A DNA stretch of 64,000 nucleotides from Paludibacteraceae bacterium (GTDB lineage Bacteria > Bacteroidota > Bacteroidia > Bacteroidales > Paludibacteraceae): assembly GCA_017547145.1 (NCBI GenBank), contig JAFYQJ010000014.1, positions 124,001 through 188,000 on the forward strand. The letters are read 5' to 3'. A program made the translations under genes and the position numbers. A model generated the notes under the pieces. It worked only from the letters and a program-made list of their open reading frames with translations, searched no databases and was not told the DNA's origin. Positions 35,885-43,833 of this stretch are shown here, piece by piece; within the stretch, counting starts at the first letter, position 1, and each line of letters begins with the position of its first letter.

Positions 35885-38313
35885 AATTCGATGATAGTGA
35901 TTCCAGCACCGCCAAATTGTACGTGTTCGTCAAAAAAACGAATTCCTTTTATTCCTGCTAGGTAGTTGCGTGTTAGTTGCCGTAAAATTCCATTGCCCGT
36001 ACCATGTAAAATACGTACTCGTGAAATTCCTATCATCATAGCATCGTCGATAAAGTAGGTAATAGCTTGTAGAGCTTCGTCGGCACGCATACCGCGAATA
36101 TCAATTTCGGGTTTGAATTGCAATTTTCTTTCTTTTACGCCGTCTTCGTTTATGTTTATTTTGTTTTTCGCTTTAACGGTATTGCGTACAGCATTGTGAT
36201 TTGCTCGTTCTAAATCACTGATTTTAATTTTTGATTTGATATTTCCAAAAGCAACAGTTGCTACGTTGTTTTTTATTTCTAAAATTGACCCTATAGCATT
36301 AGGGTTGCTTTTGATAGAAACATAGTCATCTTTTTTAAGTTCTTTATTATTTTTTATTTGAGCATTGGGTGTGCTGTTTCTCTTTTTTTGTACAACTTTT
36401 ATTTTTTGCTCAACAAAAGTTGCTTGTTCTTTGCTTTGCTCTTTTTTGAATTGCGAGAGTTCTTCTCTTAGAGTTTTGGTTGTTTCACGATTTGCTTCTG
36501 CTTCTTTTATTTTACGAATTGTATGCTCTATTTTAGCATTAGCATTTGATATCAATTGCTCGGCTTGTTTTTTTGCTTCGCGAATTATATTCTTCTCGTT
36601 TTTGTGTAACTCAAGAAGCTCTTTTTCGTATTGAGCAAGAATTTGTTCGGTTTGTTTCTCTTTTTGCTTTATTTGTTGACGTTTGTTCTCCCAATAGCGT
36701 TTGTCACGAACAATATCTTGTAGATATTTGTCTAAATCGACAAAGTCGCTTCCTACTTTTTGTGTGGCCTCTGTGATAACCGACTCTGGTAACCCAATTT
36801 TACGAGCAATCTCGATAGCAAAAGAACTACCCGGATTCCCAATTTGTAGTTGAAAGAGCGGACGCATTCCTTGACGGTCGTAGAGCATTGCTCCGTTTGC
36901 AATGCCATTGGTGGCGGTTGCAAATTGCTTTAAGTTGGTGTAGTGTGTAGTGATAACTCCAAATGTTGCTTTTTGATTAAGGTTGTTAAGAATTGCTTCG
37001 GCTATGGCTCCTCCTATTTGTGGCTCTGTGCCAGCTCCAAATTCGTCTATTAGCAATAGTGTTTTATTTGTGGATTTTTGTATGAAAAATTTCATATTCA
37101 GCAGGTGTGAACTGTAGGTTGACAAGTCGTTTTCGATACTTTGCTCGTCGCCAATGTCTATAAAGATATGATCGAAAATACCTGCTTGACTGCTCTCATG
37201 TATAGAAATTGGTAGTCCGCATTGAAGCATATATTGCAATAATGCTACAGTTTTTAAGCAAACTGATTTACCACCTGCATTAGCACCCGAAATAATCAAA
37301 ATGCGTTGATGCTCGTTTATTTTAATTTTTAGGGGAACGATTTCTTTGTTTTGTGCTTTTAATGACAAATAGAGTAGCGGATGTATAGCATCATTCCAAT
37401 CTATGATACATTTGTCGGTGAAGTGAGGTTTTATTGCCTTTATTTGTTGAGCAAACAACGCTTTTGCATAAATGGCATCTATTGCTCCTAAATAATCTTG
37501 AATTTCGAATATCTGTGGGATATAGGGGCGTATGAAATCGGTCAAAAGGGTTAAAATGTGTATGATTTCGCGACGTTCTTCACTCTCTAGTTCTCGAATT
37601 CGGTTGTTCGCTTCTACCACTGCCGTTGGTTCTACGAAAATGGTTTTTCCTGTAGCCGATTCGTCGTGGATAATACCCTTAATTTTGTTTTTATACATTG
37701 GGGAAATAGGTATTACCAAACGTCCTTCGCGGAGTGTAGGATTGGTGTCTTTTTCTATGTACCCACTATTTTTTGCATGATTTAAAATTGCAGTCAAACT
37801 ATTTGTTGCCGAAATTTGAGCCAATTTTAGATTCCTACGAATTGATGCAAGTTTTTCTGACGCACTATCTTTTATCTCGCCAAACTTGTTGAATAATTGT
37901 TCTATTTTTTGAACGATTTCGGGTATTAGTTGAATCTCGTTGGAGCGTTCGTTGAGATAAAAATATTTTTCGTTTCGTTGTTTTATGTAGTGTAAAATAT
38001 TGCGAGCGGTTTCGAGTAGTAGTTTCAGTTCGAAACACTCTTTTTCGTTTACAAACGACCCTTCTATGCGAATGCGATGCAACGTTTTTTCTAAATTCTG
38101 AATAGTTGTAAAAGGAATTTTTTCTTCCTCGTTGCTGAGTATTTTGCAGAACTCGTCGCATTCCGACAATGATTTTAAAATAGATTCGAAATTCGAAGAA
38201 AATTCAATTTTGTCGATGTGCGATTGACCTAATTCGCTTTGGCATTTTTCTTTTAAAAGTTTACGAACTAGATTAAAACCTATTTTTTGTTCAAAGTCAC
38301 GAGGGTATATCAT
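35881..38313 (-). CDS. mutS2: Endonuclease MutS2
   Basis: MutS-like ATPase with an Smr nuclease domain; known members suppress recombination or rescue collided ribosomes. 810 residues from the ATG at 38313 (MIYPRDFEQKIGFN); an in-frame start 39 nt upstream gives an unlikely leader. Walker A SGANAGGKS at about 342-350, Walker B LLIDEFGAGTEP, a long coiled coil (about 510-640) and the C-terminal Smr domain with DIRGMRADEAL and ILHGTGNGILR. No partner gene on its strand. Confidence 0.95.
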   Translation of the reverse strand: MIYPRDFEQKIGFNLVRKLLKEKCQSELGQSHIDKIEFSSNFESILKSLSECDEFCKILSNEEEKIPFTTIQNLEKTLHRIRIEGSFVNEKECFELKLLLETARNILHYIKQRNEKYFYLNERSNEIQLIPEIVQKIEQLFNKFGEIKDSASEKLASIRRNLKLAQISATNSLTAILNHAKNSGYIEKDTNPTLREGRLVIPISPMYKNKIKGIIHDESATGKTIFVEPTAVVEANNRIRELESEERREIIHILTLLTDFIRPYIPQIFEIQDYLGAIDAIYAKALFAQQIKAIKPHFTDKCIIDWNDAIHPLLYLSLKAQNKEIVPLKIKINEHQRILIISGANAGGKSVCLKTVALLQYMLQCGLPISIHESSQAGIFDHIFIDIGDEQSIENDLSTYSSHLLNMKFFIQKSTNKTLLLIDEFGAGTEPQIGGAIAEAILNNLNQKATFGVITTHYTNLKQFATATNGIANGAMLYDRQGMRPLFQLQIGNPGSSFAIEIARKIGLPESVITEATQKVGSDFVDLDKYLQDIVRDKRYWENKRQQIKQKEKQTEQILAQYEKELLELHKNEKNIIREAKKQAEQLISNANAKIEHTIRKIKEAEANRETTKTLREELSQFKKEQSKEQATFVEQKIKVVQKKRNSTPNAQIKNNKELKKDDYVSIKSNPNAIGSILEIKNNVATVAFGNIKSKIKISDLERANHNAVRNTVKAKNKININEDGVKERKLQFKPEIDIRGMRADEALQAITYFIDDAMMIGISRVRILHGTGNGILRQLTRNYLAGIKGIRFFDEHVQFGGAGITIIEF

Positions 38314-38485
38314 AAAAAAGCATTCTAAAATATTAAAAACGACCTTATTCAAGATGCGTTACTTGACACAAACAAGAATAAAATCGCTTTAAATACAAAA
38401 TTACAACATTTTTTTAGAATCGAGCAAATAAGCTCTTTATTAAATTTCCGTCGAAGATTTACTATATTTTTATAAAAAAAGAAGT

Positions 38486-38866
38486 ATGGCAATATTTACA
38501 TCTGTTTACATAAAGCATGGCAACGTGTGGCCAAAGGATTATTTAGCAATAGCAACCCTGTCCGATGGCACGACAAAGAAATTTCGCCTTAAAAGGCGTG
38601 AAGATGCTAATCTTTTATTCGTGAGTGCAGAGGAGACTGACGATAAAACTTATTCGGCAAAATTGCAAGTAGAGCCCTCTACTTTTCGTATGAAGAAATG
38701 GATTGACGGCTCTTGCAAAACACGAGAATATAAGACAGTAAACGAGTTTTGCACAATTGATTACAATGGCGTGCCTTTGCAACTCAATGCCGATAGGTGT
38801 GAACTCGCTTGTGCAGACCTTAGCTATAGTGAAAGAAGGGAGATTGTGAGAAAATTACAAGAATAA
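38486..38866 (+). CDS. Hypothetical protein, 126 residues
   Basis: No family recognised. The sequence has a beta-rich first half (FTSVYIKHGNVWPKDYLAIA, KKFRLKRREDANLLFVSAEE), a middle Lys/Arg patch, and a C-terminal helix (SYSERREIVRKLQE). No signal peptide or membrane segment, two cysteines near 110. GC is a little higher than in the ribosomal block. First gene of the accessory stretch between mutS2 and the GH92 genes. A weak AT hairpin with T-run follows at 38864-38892. Confidence 0.65.
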   Translation: MAIFTSVYIKHGNVWPKDYLAIATLSDGTTKKFRLKRREDANLLFVSAEETDDKTYSAKLQVEPSTFRMKKWIDGSCKTREYKTVNEFCTIDYNGVPLQLNADRCELACADLSYSERREIVRKLQE

Positions 38867-38953
38867 TTTTACTAAAATTACACTTGTTTTTTTATAATAA
38901 AAGCGTTTATTTGCAAAATAAATGGGAATGTTATTAACAGATAATATAAAGAT

Positions 38954-39685
38954 ATGGGAGGAAAGAAAAAGATAGTTGTGTTTACTGGTGCTGGTGTCAG
39001 TGCCGATAGCGGTATTGCGACGTTTCGTGATGCTGACGGTCTTTGGGCAAACTATCGCATTGAAGAGGTTTGCACTCCTGAAGCGTTGAAAAACAATAGA
39101 GCGAAAGTTATTGAGTTCTATAATTTGCGTCGCAAGGAGTCTTTGACAAAGAAACCCAATGCGGGACATCTTGCTATTGCAGAAATGGAACAATGGGCGG
39201 ATGTCTGCGTGATAACACAGAATGTTGATAACCTCCACGAACAAGCTGGCTCGACGCGTGTGGTACATCTTCACGGCGAACTGATGAAGTTACGTTCAGA
39301 AGCAAACCCAAATCTTATATACGAAATCAACGAAGGATGGGAGCAGAGCCTCGACGCCCGTGGCGAAGACGGAGCTTTGCTTCGCCCTCATATAGTGTTT
39401 TTTGGAGAGGATGTGCCGATGTTCGACATTGCAAGCCGGATTGTTGAACAAGCAGACATTTTGATAGTTGTAGGAACATCGTTGGCTGTATATCCTGCGG
39501 CGGCGTTGGTTTACTTTGTGCGTGATAAACACGTGCCGATTTATTTGGTTGACCCGGGTACACCCGACATTTCTAATATTCAAAATCCTTTGACACATAT
39601 CAAAGAACGTGGTGCTGTTGGCGTTCCTCAATTGGTAAAGAAACTTCGTGAAGAAATTGTGACCAATACCATTTTTAACGGCTAA
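38954..39685 (+). CDS. Sir2 family NAD-dependent protein deacylase lacking the zinc cysteines
   Basis: Sirtuin expected to remove acyl groups from lysine with NAD. 243 residues. NAD-binding motifs GAGVSADSGIATFRDADGLW (12-31), TQNVDNLH (88-95) and catalytic His107 (HLHGEL) are present, plus GTSLAVYPAA. After HGEL the sequence reads MKLRSEANPNL where the first CxxC would be, and no second cysteine pair occurs, so the zinc ribbon is missing. Some Bacteroidetes sirtuins are similarly reduced. Cytosolic. Standalone domain, unlike the Sir2 domains of NADase defence proteins. Confidence 0.88.
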   Translation: MGGKKKIVVFTGAGVSADSGIATFRDADGLWANYRIEEVCTPEALKNNRAKVIEFYNLRRKESLTKKPNAGHLAIAEMEQWADVCVITQNVDNLHEQAGSTRVVHLHGELMKLRSEANPNLIYEINEGWEQSLDARGEDGALLRPHIVFFGEDVPMFDIASRIVEQADILIVVGTSLAVYPAAALVYFVRDKHVPIYLVDPGTPDISNIQNPLTHIKERGAVGVPQLVKKLREEIVTNTIFNG

Positions 39686-39771
39686 TGACACAAGGATTGT
39701 GGGCAAAATCAGTAACTGAAATTAGTTGTAATGTGCAATAGTGTAAAAAGTAATAAAAAGACAAAGAAACT

Positions 39772-41370
39772 ATGAGTGTAAGTACTCTCCCTAAAAAGAA
39801 AGCGACATTTATGTCCAAATCGCGTTACACAAAATACTGCCAATGTCCCAAGGCATTGTGGTTGAGTGTGTACAAACCCAATGAGGCAATAGTTGATGCT
39901 AGCTTGGAAGCCCGCTTTGCAGATGGGAATACAGTAGGAGACCTTGCTATGGGGTTGTTTGGAAACTTTGTGGAGGTAACCACACACACAGCCTCTGGAC
40001 GACTCGACCTTGCTGCCATGATAAAAAAAACTCAAGAAGAGATGGCACGAGGTACTGAGGTGATATGCGAAGCATCGTTCAGCTACAACAATGGCAGGCA
40101 GAGTAACTACTGTGCTGTGGACATCTTGCGCCGCGAAGCCGGTGGATGGGCTATCTACGAGGTGAAAAGCACAACAAGCCACGTGGCAGACGCATCGCTT
40201 ACCGACAAGAAGTTTGTTGAAAAGGTGATGAAATACGCAACGGATATTGCTTTTCAAAAATGGGTACTCGAAAATTGTGGTGTAACCATAACAGGAACGT
40301 ACCTTGTAACACTCAATAGCGACTATGTGCGTAAGGGAGATATTGATATACAACAACTATTCAATATCATCGACATAAAAGACCTTGTTGCTAACGAGTA
40401 CGCAAAAGTAGAGAACATATCATGCGATGCGCACGCCATATTGGAGCAAACTTCAGAAGTGAACAAAAAGATTGGTATGCATTGCACCAACCCTTACGAA
40501 TGTGCTTTTTGGAAATACTGCACCAAGCAGGCAGGTCTTGACCTTGAGAATGACAAAGCAACAGTATTCAATCTCTACCGTATGAATGCCAATAAGAAAT
40601 TTGAATATCTAGAAAAAGGCTTAATCTCATTTGACGATATAAAACAAGAGAAACTAAACGATAAACAACGCACACAGGTTGATTGTACGTTGAATAATAC
40701 TGATTACATCAATAAAGAAGGCATAAAGGATTTCTTGAACAAGATAACCTATCCGCTCTACTTTCTCGATTTTGAGAGTATGCAACCAACGTTACCGATG
40801 TGGGACAACTGCAAACCTTATATGCAAGTATGCTTTCAGTATTCGCTGCACTACATAGAGCACGAAGGCGGAGAATTTAAGCATAAAGCATTTCTTGCTC
40901 CGAGTGATGGCTCCGACCCTCGTCGTGAACTTGCCGAGGCATTGTGCAAAGATATTCCCCAAGATACTTGCGTTATGGCTTATAACGACCCGTTTGAAAA
41001 AGGACGTATAAAGGAGATGGCAGAGTTATATCCGGACTTAAAGGAGATGTTGATGAATATTCATGGTAACATCATCGATTTGCTTGTGCCATTCCGCGAA
41101 GGACACTGCTACACACCGGCCATGGGTGGCTCGTTTAGCATAAAGAGCGTGTTGCCGGCACTGTTCCCCGATAACGACGAACTGAACTACCATAACCTAA
41201 GCGACCTTGTACAGAATGGCGGTGATGCCATGACTATTTTCCCACAGATAAAGGATATGTCTGCCGACGAAGCCGAAGCTGCCCGCCAGGCATTGCTCGC
41301 ATACTGCCACCTCGACACTCTTGCCATGGTGTGCGTGTGGGAGAAGTTGAAAGAGTTGGCTGGAAAATAA
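39772..41370 (+). CDS. DUF2779-type protein: Cas4-like Fe-S nuclease plus DnaQ-like exonuclease
   Basis: 532 residues, two nuclease-like modules. Residues 15-250 resemble RecB/Cas4 PD-(D/E)XK nucleases: Asp117 (AVDIL), Glu130-x-Lys132 (IYEVKS), and a cysteine set of Cys23/Cys25 with Cys238, Cys244 and Cys250 (CTNPYECAFWKYC) that could hold a 4Fe-4S cluster. Residues 325-530 have an RNase H-like fold of the DnaQ kind: Asp333/Glu335 (LDFES), Asp406 region (YNDPFEKGR) and Asp515 in YCHLD. Third-codon GC is markedly higher than in neighbours, a sign of transfer. Role inferred as DNA or RNA processing; no biological function is established. Confidence 0.85.
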   Translation: MSVSTLPKKKATFMSKSRYTKYCQCPKALWLSVYKPNEAIVDASLEARFADGNTVGDLAMGLFGNFVEVTTHTASGRLDLAAMIKKTQEEMARGTEVICEASFSYNNGRQSNYCAVDILRREAGGWAIYEVKSTTSHVADASLTDKKFVEKVMKYATDIAFQKWVLENCGVTITGTYLVTLNSDYVRKGDIDIQQLFNIIDIKDLVANEYAKVENISCDAHAILEQTSEVNKKIGMHCTNPYECAFWKYCTKQAGLDLENDKATVFNLYRMNANKKFEYLEKGLISFDDIKQEKLNDKQRTQVDCTLNNTDYINKEGIKDFLNKITYPLYFLDFESMQPTLPMWDNCKPYMQVCFQYSLHYIEHEGGEFKHKAFLAPSDGSDPRRELAEALCKDIPQDTCVMAYNDPFEKGRIKEMAELYPDLKEMLMNIHGNIIDLLVPFREGHCYTPAMGGSFSIKSVLPALFPDNDELNYHNLSDLVQNGGDAMTIFPQIKDMSADEAEAARQALLAYCHLDTLAMVCVWEKLKELAGK

Positions 41371-41421
41371 GCGAAATTCTTGGTTTATATAAATTTGAGA
41401 GAAACATAAAATATTACAAGT

Positions 41422-42546
41422 ATGGAAAGCATAAATTACCTTCAAAAAATAACTGATTTCAATAGTGATAAAGACATCATTGCTTTAAGAGAAAAATATA
41501 AAGAACCGACTTTTTTTGAAATTATTTCTAAACAAAGAAGCGAAAATACATATAGCTCTTTCTTGAAGTGGATGTTTCAGTCAAGTTACACTGATTTAAA
41601 TTCCGCATCACCAATCTTGTTACTATTGGACATACTTGTAAAACGTAGTGAAGAAGAAAAACGCGAACCTAGTTTAATTGATGATTCTTTCAAACTAGAC
41701 ATTGTAACCAGAGTTTTTAAAATCAACGACATTGAGGTTGAGACAGAAAAATATGTATCAGAACTTGTAAGCGAACTAAAACAAATCGGTGAAATAAATG
41801 CTAATTTAGATGAAAATCAACTTATTAAAACATGCGAGGACAGAATTGATATTTTCATTAGATGCACATTGGATAATGACCAGGAACTTCAAATAATCAT
41901 TGAGAACAAGATTGATTCAAGCGAAGGAGCTATTAAAAACAATAAAAAGACAAATATTGTAGATTACGACGATAGTTCACAAACAAATAGATATTACATT
42001 GCAACAAAGCGAAAAGATGAAAAAAATATAAAACAGTTATATGTATATCTATCTCCATCGATAGAAAACAAATGCGACTGCGAACAATTTATAAAAATCA
42101 CCTATCAAGATATAATTGATGGCATTGTTGTACCGATGCTTGCAACTACTAGTTTATCCACGCGAGCCAGATTCTTTTTGGAAGAGTTGAAAACGGAACT
42201 TACATTCCCGAGTCTTGAAGGAGGTAATGTAAAAAATAGCATTGCTATAAGTAATGAAAACACTTTGAAATTTGGGGAAATATGGGAAAAATATAATCAA
42301 CTTATAATTGATGCTGCAATAGCGGATACACCTGATGCAGGATTTTGGTATATCAAAAAAGGTAACGATATAAATTATTACAACCATAAACCAATAAAAG
42401 AGCTTTGTGAATTAATCAATACAGACTGGAAAAAAGGGACAAGGTATGAATCTGTTCGCGAACAGATAAAAGAAAAACATATCGAATCTGATGAATGCAA
42501 AATAGAAAAGGATATAGAACTATTAAAAAAAATTTTGGGAGAATAA
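41422..42546 (+). CDS. PD-(D/E)XK nuclease superfamily protein (PDDEXK_4 type)
   Basis: 374 residues. The family N-terminal motif (SENTYSSFLKWMF, 40-52) and nuclease core are visible: Asp143 (EDRIDIFIRC), Glu161-x-Lys163 (IIIENKIDS) and SQTNRYY (186-192). The C-terminal about 110 residues have no assignment. Such proteins are often found in defence and mobile regions, but this one has not been linked to a known system. Low-GC codon use, unlike the gene before it. 13 nt lie between its stop and the first possible start of the next gene. Confidence 0.85.
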   Translation: MESINYLQKITDFNSDKDIIALREKYKEPTFFEIISKQRSENTYSSFLKWMFQSSYTDLNSASPILLLLDILVKRSEEEKREPSLIDDSFKLDIVTRVFKINDIEVETEKYVSELVSELKQIGEINANLDENQLIKTCEDRIDIFIRCTLDNDQELQIIIENKIDSSEGAIKNNKKTNIVDYDDSSQTNRYYIATKRKDEKNIKQLYVYLSPSIENKCDCEQFIKITYQDIIDGIVVPMLATTSLSTRARFFLEELKTELTFPSLEGGNVKNSIAISNENTLKFGEIWEKYNQLIIDAAIADTPDAGFWYIKKGNDINYYNHKPIKELCELINTDWKKGTRYESVREQIKEKHIESDECKIEKDIELLKKILGE

Positions 42547-42568
42547 TAAACGCTTTCTGTTGGCACTG

Positions 42569-43123
42569 ATGAATGGTTTACCAACGGAAAAACGAAAAAA
42601 TATAGAATACATAACAACAGAAGTATCCAAAACAAAAAACGCAAAGTATCGTATCTATTTTGGAGAAAAAAGTCTCAATGACGCTTGGTTGAAAGGAAAA
42701 CCTGCAAATAATTCAGAAACAGCTTGGTTGATAATCAATCAGTGGGCAGAAAAAGAAAAGGGTGCTGGTAGGAATGTTGGTCTTAACATATTACGAGAAA
42801 AATTCAGTTTTAAACTTTGTAATCCTTATTATGAGAATGAAAGATGGTTAAGGCATTTATTCTACGAGTATAATGACCAGGGGGGGTATAACGCAGATGG
42901 AGATAAGAGCAATAATGTCGAATTCGAAGCAGGCGGATGGGATATTTATAGGCCTAAAGATGACGATGACAGGAAATTTCGCATAAAATTGTCAGACGGA
43001 AAGGATGCTATTATGCTTAAGGTATGGAGAAAGGACGCTGTGGAAAAATTGATAAAATTAGTAACTGATCCCAATAAAGAATATTTTGGAAAAGATGAAC
43101 TCTCTGTTCAGCCGAACAAGTAA
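42569..43123 (+). CDS. Hypothetical protein, about 184 residues
   Basis: Unrecognised. The start may be ATG 42569 (MNGLPTEKRKNIEYITTE) or TTG 42560. Visible features are a lysine-rich N-terminus, a central run NNSETAWLIINQWAEKEKGA, an acidic stretch PKDDDDR and a C-terminal helix. No signal peptide. It may be co-transcribed with the nuclease gene before it (22 nt gap). Confidence 0.6.
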   Translation: MNGLPTEKRKNIEYITTEVSKTKNAKYRIYFGEKSLNDAWLKGKPANNSETAWLIINQWAEKEKGAGRNVGLNILREKFSFKLCNPYYENERWLRHLFYEYNDQGGYNADGDKSNNVEFEAGGWDIYRPKDDDDRKFRIKLSDGKDAIMLKVWRKDAVEKLIKLVTDPNKEYFGKDELSVQPNK

Positions 43124-43216
43124 CTAAATAATGGATTTACAAAAAAAACTCCATCTGAATTAAATTTTTTGCCGTTGTTTTATATATTTATTTATAACGT
43201 AAATAAGTAAAATAAT

Positions 43217-43614
43217 ATGGCAAAGACATTTGATTTATAACACACGTACTTTATTGGAAAATCTGCGTACAAACGCAAGTCATTACACGAAAAATGGTGG
43301 ATGTTCAGTGTAAAAGAGCATAACGGTAACTGCATCACATTCAGTAATAGAGATAGGAATATGACCACAAGGATTATCATAGCAAAGTGCTTAGTTCTTC
43401 ATCTAGTGGCGATGAAGTCTGCTTCATTACGATAGATGGCGAACGATATCTATTAGAGGCAAAAAATAGTTTTTCAAAAGGTCAACGGTTAAACAAGGAA
43501 GATTTAAGAGGAATAGTAGTGGCAGAATTTGATAACAAAAAACAAGATTTTGTAAAAACAAAGGATTGTGGTCAATCACTTGGAGAGTTTCTCTCAAAAA
43601 AGCAGAGATATTAA
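43217..43614 (+). pseudogene. Broken small gene with an early stop and a frameshift
   Basis: ATG at 43217 gives MAKTFDL then a TAA. The same frame then continues HTYFIGKSAYKRKSLHEKWW and further to about 43385, and a +1 shift enters the open frame SSSSSGDEVCFITIDGERY... that ends at 43614 with FLSKKQRY. Together they would form about 130 residues. The interpretation as one decayed gene is inferred from the joined reading; the second half (75 residues from 43387) might alone be expressed. Confidence 0.5.
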
Positions 43615-43738
43615 ATGAAAAATGAACAACTGTTTGAGTTTGTCTGATTTATATTTGTCAAGTTTTCTTATTGAGTCTTTTTGGGTTGTAATTAAAATTA
43701 ATCCTTAAATTACCTCATTTATATCTTCTAAAATGGAA

Positions 43739-43768
43739 TTGTTGTTTGCGATAAATATTTTATATTTG
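43739..43768 (+). promoter_or_regulatory. Promoter upstream of GH92 copy 2
   Basis: TTG (43739-43741), 19 nt, then TATATTTG (43761-43768) followed by C. This gives a leader of about 60 nt before the ATG at 43834. Confidence 0.5.
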
Positions 43769-43833
43769 CGTTCTTAAAGAATTAGCGTTGCAAACGTTTC
43801 TTTTCGATGAAAAAGATATAAAAAATTAAGGAA

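Noticed and set aside
38585-38600. CGCCTT/AAGGCG hairpin within the 126-residue gene
   Set aside because: Short stem inside coding sequence without a T-run; likely chance.
39709-40356. 215-codon - strand frame opposite the DUF2779-type gene
   Set aside because: The + strand frame has clear nuclease motifs across the same stretch; the reverse product looks random and cysteine-rich.
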